IMG/VR virus record: IMGVR_UViG_3300034073_005177
Span: 1-64,000 of that record
Strand: one strand, 5' to 3'
Source: a virus
DNA length: 64,000 nt
Positions 44,811 to 52,885 of the stretch are shown piece after piece (within the stretch, counting starts at the first letter, position 1; each line of letters opens with the position of its first letter). Position numbers and translations under genes: made by a program. The notes under the pieces are model-generated. The model was given only the letters and a program-made list of their open reading frames with translations. It searched no databases and was not told the origin of the DNA.

Positions 44811-45407
44811 ATGGGTAGATCAATCGTTCAAAATTCAAAAGGTAGATCAAATGGAATCGACGACGTATACTATGTTAGTAGTTCTGCAGCTGCCGATGAT
44901 AGACTAGTCGTATTACATGGAGAAGTTAATGAACATTCTATATCCAATGTTATCGTACAACTTTTACATTTAGCTAATCAAAATCACAAACCAATTCATT
45001 TAGTAATTTCAACGTATGGTGGTTCCGTTGACGAAATGTTTTCACTCTACGATACTATCAAATTTTTACCGTGTCCTGTTCATACAATTGCTTTAGGCAA
45101 GGTTATGTCTGCAGGTGTACTTTTACTTGCTTCTGGGGTTAAAGGTAAGAGAATGATTGGTCGTTCTGCAAGAATAATGATTCATCCAATTTCAGGTGGA
45201 GTTCTTGGTAACGTATTTGAAGCGATGAACGAGATGAAAGAATTCGAAAGACTTCAAGACCTCATGGTTTCGGCACTGATGGCAGAAACAAAAATGAAAA
45301 AAGAAGAAGTTGATAAGCTGATGAAAGCCGGCCATGACTTTTTTCTAACACCAGAACAAGCAATACAAATGGGAATTGTCGATAAGATCATTGGCGACAA
45401 AAATTAA
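44811..45407 (+). CDS. clpP: ClpP-like serine protease
   Basis: A 198-residue member of the ClpP family. HLVISTYGGSVDEMFSLYDTIK is the glycine-rich strand, LGKVMSAGVLLLASG carries the nucleophile Ser100, RIMIHPISGG has His125, and HDFFLTPEQA has Asp176 in the position of the ClpP acid. The whole Ser-His-Asp triad is therefore present. Host ClpP works with ClpX or ClpA; no such ATPase is found here, so it may use host partners or act in virion maturation. An AAGGAAG site precedes the ATG. T4-like phages of aquatic bacteria have such genes. Confidence 0.92.
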   Translation: MGRSIVQNSKGRSNGIDDVYYVSSSAAADDRLVVLHGEVNEHSISNVIVQLLHLANQNHKPIHLVISTYGGSVDEMFSLYDTIKFLPCPVHTIALGKVMSAGVLLLASGVKGKRMIGRSARIMIHPISGGVLGNVFEAMNEMKEFERLQDLMVSALMAETKMKKEEVDKLMKAGHDFFLTPEQAIQMGIVDKIIGDKN

Positions 45408-45446
45408 ATTTGCAAATTAGTCAACGAGTAGTATATCAATTAATGG

Positions 45447-47096
45447 ATGCCAAAATATCCATACGATCACTTTTTTCCGTTTTCTGAAATTAGAAAGGAA
45501 CAAAGAACAGCAATCGAATTTGCGATTGATGCTTTCGAAAGCGGAAAAAAAACTGTCGTTCTTGAATTAGGTACTGGCGTTGGTAAGTCAGCCACAGGTG
45601 TAACGATCGCTAGATACATGGAAGCGCATGGTGAACCGATCCTTAGGGAGGATAATGAGGTTTTAACAGGAGCTTACATTGTTACGACGCAAAAGATTCT
45701 ACAGGCTCAATATCTAAGAGATTTTGGGCAAGAATCTGGGAAAAATCTTGTAAGATCCATCAAGTCATCGAACAACTACCAGTGTGGATTCTACGAGGAT
45801 CAATCATGCGCTGAGTCTAAACGCGTGTTGTCGAAACTTGCAAAACAACTATCTGGAACTGAATTCCAAAAGCATTGCAAGATGAGCTGTCCTTATTCTA
45901 TTGAAAAGCAACAGTTTATTGATTCACCGATTTCTGTCACGAATTTTCCCTATCTTTTAGCGGAATCAACCTACGCTGGTAAATTAGAACCTAGAGCTTT
46001 GTTGATTGTTGATGAAGCTCACAACACAGAATTAGAATTAGGTAAATTTATTGAGGTAACATTTTCTGAAAAATTTGCAAGAGATATTTTGAAATGTAAA
46101 CCTCCAAAAAATGATTCGCAGAGCGCGATCTACGAGTGGATTAAAACAATTTATAAACGAGCTGTTACAAAGCATGTATCTTCGCTAGAAAAGTCATTGT
46201 TAAAATTAAGTAATGATATCGAAGGATATGGTATTCACTCAAAACAATATGAATTACTAGAGAAACATATTTCTAAAATTGAAACGTTTATAGAGGTTTA
46301 TAAACCCCAAAACTGGGTCATGAATATTGTAATGCCACCACCGGATAACAAGAAGGCTGGTAAAAAATATGAATTTAAACCCATAGATGTTTCACCTTAC
46401 GCATTTAATTCTTTTTTAAAACTTGGCGGTCGAGTCCTATTGATGTCTGCGACTATTGTTGATAAACAAGTTTTTTGTGAATCTTTAGGCTTGAAACTAA
46501 GCGATATCGCCTATCTGTCTATTTCTTCGCCATTTCCAATTGAGAACAGACCAATTCACTATATTCCTGTCGGGAGTATGTCAAAAAACGCTATAGAAAA
46601 AACTTTGCCTGTTTTAGTTGAAACCGTTAGAATGATTTTAGAAAAACACACCAATGAAAAAGGCATAATTCATTGCACGAACTATAGAATTGCAAATTAC
46701 ATCAAAGAAAATTTAATGTCGCCTAGATTGTTAATTCACGATTCTTCTAATCGCGATGAAACTCTTAAATTACATACTAGCAGTAAGGATCCAACCGTGC
46801 TATTAAGTCCCTCGATGATGGAAGGTGTCGATCTAAAAGATGAACTAAGTAGATTTCAAATAATTTGCAAAATTCCTTTTCCATATCTCGGCGATCTTGT
46901 CGTCAAAAAGAGGATGGAAAGAAACGATAAGTGGTATCCTTATATGACCGCAAAATCCATTATCCAGTCGCTAGGTAGATCTATTAGAAATCAATCTGAT
47001 CACGCTATTTCCTATATTCTTGATGGAGACTGGGAAAGATTTTACAACAAAAACAAACATTTATTTCCGTTAGAGTTTAATACCATGATTAGATAA
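45447..47096 (+). CDS. XPD/DinG-type helicase with Fe-S cluster domain
   Basis: A 549-residue superfamily 2 helicase. Walker A is GTGVGKSAT (residues 42-50) and the DEAH box is VDEAHNTE (188-195). Cys113, Cys121, Cys144 and Cys148 lie between them, the four-Cys Fe-S site of XPD/DinG helicases. Later it shows LLMSATI, GIIHCTNYRIA and SLGRSIRNQSDHA (motif VI). It unwinds DNA 5'-3' with ATP. Possible roles are phage replication or repair, or handling RNA-DNA hybrids. The gene is 39 bases downstream of clpP and runs straight into the histone-like gene region. Confidence 0.9.
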   Translation: MPKYPYDHFFPFSEIRKEQRTAIEFAIDAFESGKKTVVLELGTGVGKSATGVTIARYMEAHGEPILREDNEVLTGAYIVTTQKILQAQYLRDFGQESGKNLVRSIKSSNNYQCGFYEDQSCAESKRVLSKLAKQLSGTEFQKHCKMSCPYSIEKQQFIDSPISVTNFPYLLAESTYAGKLEPRALLIVDEAHNTELELGKFIEVTFSEKFARDILKCKPPKNDSQSAIYEWIKTIYKRAVTKHVSSLEKSLLKLSNDIEGYGIHSKQYELLEKHISKIETFIEVYKPQNWVMNIVMPPPDNKKAGKKYEFKPIDVSPYAFNSFLKLGGRVLLMSATIVDKQVFCESLGLKLSDIAYLSISSPFPIENRPIHYIPVGSMSKNAIEKTLPVLVETVRMILEKHTNEKGIIHCTNYRIANYIKENLMSPRLLIHDSSNRDETLKLHTSSKDPTVLLSPSMMEGVDLKDELSRFQIICKIPFPYLGDLVVKKRMERNDKWYPYMTAKSIIQSLGRSIRNQSDHAISYILDGDWERFYNKNKHLFPLEFNTMIR

Positions 47097-47098
47097 AT

Positions 47099-47106
47099 GA
47101 TAAATA
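47099..47106 (+). promoter_or_regulatory. Candidate late promoter, GATAAATA
   Basis: GATAAATA matches the T4 late element at 7 of 8 positions and lies 57 bases upstream of the start of the histone-like gene, just after the helicase stop. A separate promoter would fit a highly expressed small gene. It is AT-rich, so a chance match cannot be excluded. Confidence 0.4.
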
Positions 47107-47162
47107 ATTTACTATTTTTTCATAAAACATATATTTTATCTCAACTCACAAAGGAACAAAAA

Positions 47163-47357
47163 ATGGAAAACAACTCAGTTTTACAAAAATGGGACGAGCT
47201 TAAGCAACTAGTAGAAGCATTAGAGCACGACGTGTCAAAGAACGCAAAGGGCGTTGCAGCAGCAGGCGTGCGTGCGCGTAAGGGTCTACGTCAGCTTCAA
47301 GCAAAGTCAAAAGAGCTTGTTAAGCTAACAATTGAACTTGATAAATCAAAGGAGTGA
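47163..47357 (+). CDS. Histone H1-like (Hc1-type) DNA-binding protein
   Basis: A 64-residue protein from ATG 47163, with an AAAGGAA site 7-8 bases upstream; a longer frame beginning at 47097 lacks this support. The text KWDELKQLVEALEHDVSK, then AAAGVRARKGLRQLQAKSKELVK, resembles the Hc1-type histone H1 family seen in bacteria and some of their phages: two helices with a small basic centre. The codon choice around 47250-47310 is richer in GC (for example GTGCGTGCGCGTAAG) than the neighbours, consistent with high expression. It would coat or compact DNA. Confidence 0.72.
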   Translation: MENNSVLQKWDELKQLVEALEHDVSKNAKGVAAAGVRARKGLRQLQAKSKELVKLTIELDKSKE

Positions 47358-47359
47358 AA

Positions 47360-47740
47360 ATGCCACGACATCACAACAGGGCAATTCTTTCAGAAATTAC
47401 TGAAAAAGGATTGGACCCAAAGAAAGAATACGTCGCCGGGAAAAATGGCCTAACACTTTCTGCCAGCGAATTAAAAAAAATTGATAAACCGACAGTTACG
47501 AATAGCAAGTCAGATAAACAAAATCCAGCGCCAGAAGCTAAAGTTAAAGTAGAAGCTAAGGTAGTTTCTGAAGAAGTTGAATTGACTCAACTAACTTCTA
47601 GCGTTGAATTTGATGTCGTTGATAATTCAAACGATGTTCCTCAAGACCAAGGAAGTCAAGAAGAAGACTTAACTACACAGTTAGCTGAAAAAGAAACGAA
47701 AGTAAAGAAAAAGCCTAAATCAAAGTTAGATCAATCTTGA
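47360..47740 (+). CDS. Unknown protein with acidic/basic low-complexity tail
   Basis: A 126-residue protein. ATG 47360 has a GGAG site 5 bases upstream, within the end of the histone-like gene. The first 50 residues are basic and perhaps folded (RHHNRAILSEITEKGLDPK and KNGLTLSASELKK). The rest is low complexity, alternating Lys-rich and Glu/Asp-rich stretches, ending KKKPKSKLDQS. It could be a DNA-associated partner of the histone-like protein. No family is recognised. It converges with the HTH gene, overlapping it by 10 bases. Confidence 0.6.
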   Translation: MPRHHNRAILSEITEKGLDPKKEYVAGKNGLTLSASELKKIDKPTVTNSKSDKQNPAPEAKVKVEAKVVSEEVELTQLTSSVEFDVVDNSNDVPQDQGSQEEDLTTQLAEKETKVKKKPKSKLDQS

Positions 47741-47988
47741 ATTAGCGTTTTAACTTTTTGATAGATATTTTTTTCGATTTGGCAGATTCTCATTCTCGTT
47801 AAGTTATAAATTTTTCCAATTTCTTGAAGAGTTTTAGGACCTGCCTTCGAAGTAATTATTACGCAATTTTGTCCATCTTTATAAGATATCCAATTTTTGC
47901 AAGTTTTCTTTTGACATTCAACTTTATAGAATGCGTGTAAGTCAAAACAAGATCTATCTTCTATTAATTTAAGTTTTTTCTTTTTCAT
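47731..47988 (-). CDS. Small regulator with sigma region 4-like helix-turn-helix
   Basis: An 85-residue protein. Residues 51-80 (PKTLQEIGKIYNLTRMRICQ, then IEKNIYQKV) match the sigma-70 region 4 pattern, in which TLxEIGxxxxxTRxRxxQIE binds the -35 element. The N-terminal part has four Cys (14, 25, 30 and 42), spaced loosely like a metal site. It may bind DNA near promoters, including the 20-bp inverted repeat at its own start. It has no Shine-Dalgarno site. It is transcribed away from phoH. I call it a likely transcription regulator, not a full sigma factor. Confidence 0.75.
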   Translation of the reverse strand: MKKKKLKLIEDRSCFDLHAFYKVECQKKTCKNWISYKDGQNCVIITSKAGPKTLQEIGKIYNLTRMRICQIEKNIYQKVKTLIQD

Positions 47989-48068
47989 ATTGCTACTAAC
48001 GCAAACACTATAAAATTAAAGTGTATTTGTTTAAATTGTGTTATAATTGTTAGTAGCAATATGAAAAA
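47981..48068. repeat. Perfect 20-bp inverted repeat spanning both divergent start codons
   Basis: The 20 bases 48049-48068 (GTTAGTAGCAAT, then ATGAAAAA) are repeated exactly, in reverse, at 47981-48000. Each copy covers the 12 bases before and the first 8 bases of a coding sequence: phoH on the plus strand and the HTH regulator on the minus strand. The central 48 bases (48001-48048) hold the promoters. The two mRNAs would therefore begin with the same leader around the start codon. No normal Shine-Dalgarno site is in the leaders. Confidence 0.9.
48039..48047 (+). promoter_or_regulatory. Extended -10 sigma-70 promoter for phoH
   Basis: TGT followed by TATAAT at 48042-48047 makes an extended -10 element with the TG dinucleotide one base before it. 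No good -35 is visible at 17 bases. It is 14 bases from the phoH start codon, so the leader would be very short, consisting largely of the repeat. The opposite direction has a weaker TATAGT -10-like hexamer at 48009-48014. Confidence 0.55.
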
Positions 48069-49464
48069 AACTTATGTTCTTGATACCAATGTATTGTTAA
48101 GCGATCCTAACTCTATTTTTTCTTTTGATGATAATGATCTAATAATTCCAATGGCTGTATTGGAAGAGTTGGATCGACACAAAAGTCGTCTTGATGAAGT
48201 AGGAAGAAATGCTAGACAGACGTCTAAAACTTTAGATGAATTACGTTTAAAGGGCAGTTTAGTAGATGGCGTTTCATTACAAAATGGAGCGACGCTCAGA
48301 ATCGTTGCAATAAATCCAAGTATTTTAACTAATCTGCCTCCTGAACTTGAGTCTTCGAAGGTTGATAACATGATTATTTCATTCATGTTGCAACACAAGC
48401 TGAGTGAAGAATTAAATGAAGAATCAGCTATATTAGTTACTAAAGATATTAACGTAAGAATTAAGTGCGATTCGCTAGGTATTAAGTGCGAAGATTATCT
48501 AAAGTTAAGAGTAACAGCCGACGCCGAACATTTCTATAGAGGCGTCGCAGTTATAGAAATCGATGAAAATAGAGTCGATGAATTTTATAGAGAAAATCAA
48601 TTATTGTTATCTACTGAAGAGCTAAAAGATAACTTACTTTACCCTAATCAAATAGTTGTAATAAAAAATGTAGGTCAAGACGGTAAGACTACTAAGTCAG
48701 CGTTAGCAAAATGTCAATCTATTGATAAGCCTTTGGTGCCAATTGCAAAAATAGAACAAGCGTTTGGTTTAAAACCCAGAAATAAAGAACAAGCATTTTC
48801 TTTAGACCTACTATTCGATGATAATGTAAAGTTATTGACTCTAACTGGTCCTTCGGGAACAGGAAAAACCTTATTAGCAATCGCAGCTGCACTCGAACAG
48901 TTAAAGGGTATTGGTAATTCAGAAAATGCAAAGTATGAAAAGTTAATTGTAACAAGACCCGTCCAACCAGTTGGTAAAGATATTGGATTTCTTCCTGGTA
49001 CGTTAGAAGAAAAAATGGAACCGTGGATTGCCCCAATACGAGATAACGTAAATTTTTTAATGAATAGCAAAAAAGGCAATCGCAAGCGCGCAGCTTCGGA
49101 TCCGACTAAGTCTAGAATTAGTGACGAATATTATCTAGCTCTTATGCAAGAAAAGGGACTTATTGAAATTGAAGCAATTACCTTCATCAGAGGTAGATCG
49201 ATTCCAAATGCATACATCATTATTGATGAAGCCCAAAACTTATCAATGCACGAGCTAAAGACTATCATCACACGCGTCGGCGATGGAACCAAGGTAGTTT
49301 TGACTGGTGATATTGAGCAGATTGATAATGTTCATGTTGATACGTTTACTAACGGCTTAACGTATGCAGTTGAAAAATTTAAGGAACATTCAATTGCTGG
49401 TCATGTTAATCTAATCAAAGGCGAACGATCTGAATTAGCTACTTTGGCCTCAAAGATACTTTAG
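48061..49464 (+). CDS. phoH: PhoH-like protein, PIN domain fused to PhoH ATPase
   Basis: A 467-residue two-domain protein. Residues 1-150 are a PIN RNase-like domain: KKTYVLDTNVLLSDP with Asp8, then VLEELDRHK and VTKDINVRIKC. Residues 230-467 are the PhoH ATPase: LTGPSGTGKTLLAIA (Walker A 263-270), the RPVQPVGKDIGFLPGTLEEKM segment, IIDEAQNLSMHELK and TGDIEQID. The PIN-PhoH form is known from bacterial PhoH2 and phages and is thought to act on RNA. It starts inside the inverted repeat and probably shares control with the HTH gene. Confidence 0.93.
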   Translation: MKKTYVLDTNVLLSDPNSIFSFDDNDLIIPMAVLEELDRHKSRLDEVGRNARQTSKTLDELRLKGSLVDGVSLQNGATLRIVAINPSILTNLPPELESSKVDNMIISFMLQHKLSEELNEESAILVTKDINVRIKCDSLGIKCEDYLKLRVTADAEHFYRGVAVIEIDENRVDEFYRENQLLLSTEELKDNLLYPNQIVVIKNVGQDGKTTKSALAKCQSIDKPLVPIAKIEQAFGLKPRNKEQAFSLDLLFDDNVKLLTLTGPSGTGKTLLAIAAALEQLKGIGNSENAKYEKLIVTRPVQPVGKDIGFLPGTLEEKMEPWIAPIRDNVNFLMNSKKGNRKRAASDPTKSRISDEYYLALMQEKGLIEIEAITFIRGRSIPNAYIIIDEAQNLSMHELKTIITRVGDGTKVVLTGDIEQIDNVHVDTFTNGLTYAVEKFKEHSIAGHVNLIKGERSELATLASKIL

Positions 49465-49507
49465 TTAGGCAGGTTTTAAAAAATTTTAATATTTGTATGT
49501 TGTAGCT

Positions 49508-50587
49508 ATGAGTGGAATATTAGATAATAAATCTAGAATCATTGATGCAATTCTGACGTCAGAAGGAAGACGCCAGATGGCAGATGGTAATTTTGTTGTA
49601 AAATTTGTTACCTTTTCTGATTCTAGCGTGTTTTATCAAAAAGACATAAACGAAGGTCACGAAGACCCAACCAACAAAATTTATTTAGAATGTTTTAATT
49701 TACCGCAAGATCAAATCGTTTTTGAAAGTGATGATTCGGGTAATTTAGTCCCCTTTAAACAACACGAATTTATCGGGAGTAATTCTTCGACGGGTTCCTT
49801 AACCAGCAGTTTACAGTGGATCAATTTTTATCAAGGTAAATTAAAACAAAATACTAAAAAGTATGGAATTAACCTATCTGTTACTAGTTCGTACGCTGAA
49901 GAATCTATAAAAGATATTAATTTCGCATCTCAGATAGAAGGTATCTTAACTTCTTCTTTCGACAACTTTACTAAATTGAGAATTATAGGTACGCAAGATA
50001 GACTTTTTGGAGACCGAGAATTTGCATTAAGCAACAATCAAATTACTTTTGAAATTACTCCTAATGAAGAAACCTTGCAAATGCAAAATGCGACGTCAAT
50101 CAATTCAATTGATGCGCTTTTTAGCGATGAAAAATTAAGAAATGTAGAAAATTTCTTGTATCTTCCCCCCATTAAAAAAACTAACGATATATCAGTTGAT
50201 AAGACGAACGTAGGCCTACTGGAATCACAAAATTTATTTTTAGGTGATTATCCTGCGTGGGGACCTATCGAGCGATTAACCTACAGCGATATTAAACAAG
50301 AACTAGAAAAATACGAGTCGACTTCTAAAACCATATTTTTCGATCCGACATCAAAAGATAACGCATTGATCGCACAGATGTTCGAAATATCGACAGATAA
50401 AGTATCAAAATTAGATGTAATCGATTATGGAAAAGTCAGCGATAACTTAAGCAACCCTTACGCTGACACTCATCACGTTTTTTTTATTGGAAAAATATTA
50501 ATTGACGACATGGGTTCTACTAACTTCATTCATCTTTTTACACTTATTTTTGAATCCGACGAGGAAAATAATGTTCAAGCCTATTGA
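49508..50587 (+). CDS. Virion-type structural protein with LDN...DAxLTxxGR N-terminal module
   Basis: A 359-residue protein from ATG 49508. Its first 50 residues, MSGILDNKSRIIDAILTSEG then ADGNFVVKFVTFSDSSVFYQ, are a paralogue of the start of the protein at 58659. The remainder is beta-rich with no catalytic motif. The gene opens a plus-strand run of virion-type genes and overlaps the next one by 17 bases. A small upstream TTG frame is ignored. A tail or baseplate role is inferred from module type and position. Confidence 0.65.
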   Translation: MSGILDNKSRIIDAILTSEGRRQMADGNFVVKFVTFSDSSVFYQKDINEGHEDPTNKIYLECFNLPQDQIVFESDDSGNLVPFKQHEFIGSNSSTGSLTSSLQWINFYQGKLKQNTKKYGINLSVTSSYAEESIKDINFASQIEGILTSSFDNFTKLRIIGTQDRLFGDREFALSNNQITFEITPNEETLQMQNATSINSIDALFSDEKLRNVENFLYLPPIKKTNDISVDKTNVGLLESQNLFLGDYPAWGPIERLTYSDIKQELEKYESTSKTIFFDPTSKDNALIAQMFEISTDKVSKLDVIDYGKVSDNLSNPYADTHHVFFIGKILIDDMGSTNFIHLFTLIFESDEENNVQAY

Positions 50588-52883
50588 GTTACCCAAGATA
50601 GAAACGTCTCTAACGATTCCTGAATATTTTGCCTCAATAGTTGGAGAATCTGAATCGCACTATTCTTTGGCGTTATTTTTCAATATATCAAAGAGTGATT
50701 TATCCAAACACAATCTTTCTTATTTAAAAATTAAGTTTTTCAGAAAAAACTATAAAGAAAATATAAAGATTCAAAATAATTCGCTGGAATCTAGCGCTAC
50801 TCGATTTTTAACTAAAGAACTAGATGCAGTTAAAAGATCTAGTTTAATAAAGCAATCCGTCATCGTTGAAGACATCGTTTATCTTTTTCAATTTAATTTT
50901 GGAAACGATGGAAAAAGAAGAATTAAAAAAGAAATTATTACGCCTATATTCGAAAAACAACTTAGACAACTAAGAAGCGAATATGATGATTTAACATTAA
51001 AAGACAAAAATTTATCAGTTATAAAAATTTTAAATGTAGATCCTGCAGACGCAATTTTATCTAAAGAATACGAATCTAATAATCTCGTAAATAGTTTAAA
51101 AAACCATTATTTGTTTTTTTCTAATCAATCTCAATCTAAAGAAAAATATTATGGCGTCTCGGAAATAAACGCGGAAAAAACGAAACTTTACATAAAGAGA
51201 ATCGTAGACATTCCAAAAGAATTTGCAAAAGAACCGCTAGAAATAAGTTTCGAACCGTATTCTGATAAAACCAACATTCAAAAATTTGAAAATAGAAAAA
51301 AAGAACTGAACATTCAAGACTTAATATCTATCAAAAATTCGAGAATTAAAAAACCAGCCATTTCTGCTATTTATACAAAAAACTTTGCTGGTCTTAGAAC
51401 CCAACAAGAAGATGAAAAAGCATCAGGAATATTGTTACAAAAGAAGACCATAAACACGAGCGGTCAAATAACAAAATATAGCAATATTTTTAAAAACGAA
51501 GAATTCAAGAAAAATTCTATTCAGAGTTTACCTGAACCAAACATAGAATCTGAAGTTCAACTATATAGATGTGTTGCGTTTAATTCATCGTTTAAAAATC
51601 AAACTTCTTATAGGAATATAATCGCAGGTTCTATTCCATTTATAGACACCACTGTCCTTTTATTAAGAAACAATTCTGCCGATAAAACGATGGAAATTTC
51701 TTTGCATAATCCGCCAGTCGAAGCAGAAGCTTTTCAAATTTTAAAACGAAGACTAGAAGCTGGTGGACTTGATGCATATGGCGTCGAACAACCAATAACT
51801 GAATTTTTATCAGTAAAACCTACGCCAGAAAAAGTAATAGACGCAGACGTCATATCTGGTCACCTTTATGAGTATAGCGTAAAATATAAATTAAAAAATG
51901 GAATACAAAAACACAGCGTTCGTAAGATTTATAAATTTGTAGATCCGACTATCCGTAAATCATTAGTCGCAGCAGAGATTACAAGCCCTACGATAAATCA
52001 AAGTGCGAATGGACCTGCAGTTACCTTCAACATCTCAACGCGGACGATAACTGGTGAAACTAATTTATTAAAAACGTTAATATCTCGGTCGGGTGTGTCA
52101 GAAGAGTTTTTAGACGAATTCAAAAAATTAAAAGACAACTATGAAGACTTTATCTTTTTTAAGGTTGTTCGAACGAATTTATCAATATCACCAGGTATAG
52201 AAGAAGAGTTTAAAGATATTTTTTATGAGGCTAGTTCTCAACAATTCGTCGACGACACTGCGACTAGAAAAAATTCGGGTGTTGCCGATTTAAATCCAAG
52301 TCATGATTATCTTTATGAGGTTCGAGCATATTTTAAAAACCCCGCCAGCTTATTAAGGGAATACGTAAAGACTGTACAAAGTCAAATAAAAGTAGCCGGA
52401 ACGACAATCACTAAAAGCTACAAATATAAACCATATAAGTGGTTACAACAAAAAACCCTAGATACAGGCACCTTAATATCCGAAGACGCGAATGGTAACT
52501 TGGCGCAAGTTTCATTCGTAGAAGATGGTGACATTGGAGTTATCGCTCAAATAAAAATTGATAAATTAGAGCAATTACTACAAATTAAGACCGCAACTGC
52601 AAAACGAATAGAGATGAATGCTATTTCAATAAATTGGACCTTCGATTCATCTTTAGAAAATTATGACCACTTTGTAATTGTTAAAGAATCAAATGGCGAA
52701 AGAAAAATATTAGCGACAACGATCAACTCTAAGTTCATCGATTCGATTATGTTTGAAGACGCAGGAACAATTATTTACTATATCACCCCTGTTTTTAATG
52801 ATTATTCTGTTGGAAATACAGTGAAAACGAAAGCAATAGTTATTGATCCTGAAGAATTTGATTCATATTATACGGGTAAGTAA
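50571..52883 (+). CDS. Large virion-type protein with FN3-like domains
   Basis: A 770-residue protein. ATG 50571 has a GAGGAAA site just upstream; a longer frame is possible but lacks this support. The C-terminal half shows FN3/Ig-like strands: ISGHLYEYSVKYKLKNGI, then DYLYEVRAYFKNPAS, and AISINWTFDSSLENYDHFVIV with YYITPVFNDYSVGN. Such repeats are common in tail proteins. The first 350 residues are Lys/Asn/Ser-rich and of unknown fold. It lies between two other unknown large genes of the same direction. Confidence 0.65.
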   Translation: MFKPIELPKIETSLTIPEYFASIVGESESHYSLALFFNISKSDLSKHNLSYLKIKFFRKNYKENIKIQNNSLESSATRFLTKELDAVKRSSLIKQSVIVEDIVYLFQFNFGNDGKRRIKKEIITPIFEKQLRQLRSEYDDLTLKDKNLSVIKILNVDPADAILSKEYESNNLVNSLKNHYLFFSNQSQSKEKYYGVSEINAEKTKLYIKRIVDIPKEFAKEPLEISFEPYSDKTNIQKFENRKKELNIQDLISIKNSRIKKPAISAIYTKNFAGLRTQQEDEKASGILLQKKTINTSGQITKYSNIFKNEEFKKNSIQSLPEPNIESEVQLYRCVAFNSSFKNQTSYRNIIAGSIPFIDTTVLLLRNNSADKTMEISLHNPPVEAEAFQILKRRLEAGGLDAYGVEQPITEFLSVKPTPEKVIDADVISGHLYEYSVKYKLKNGIQKHSVRKIYKFVDPTIRKSLVAAEITSPTINQSANGPAVTFNISTRTITGETNLLKTLISRSGVSEEFLDEFKKLKDNYEDFIFFKVVRTNLSISPGIEEEFKDIFYEASSQQFVDDTATRKNSGVADLNPSHDYLYEVRAYFKNPASLLREYVKTVQSQIKVAGTTITKSYKYKPYKWLQQKTLDTGTLISEDANGNLAQVSFVEDGDIGVIAQIKIDKLEQLLQIKTATAKRIEMNAISINWTFDSSLENYDHFVIVKESNGERKILATTINSKFIDSIMFEDAGTIIYYITPVFNDYSVGNTVKTKAIVIDPEEFDSYYTGK

Positions 52884-52885
52884 AG

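Noticed and set aside
48714-49085. Long minus-strand frames opposite phoH
   Set aside because: They mirror conserved PhoH codons; no ribosome site or family resemblance.
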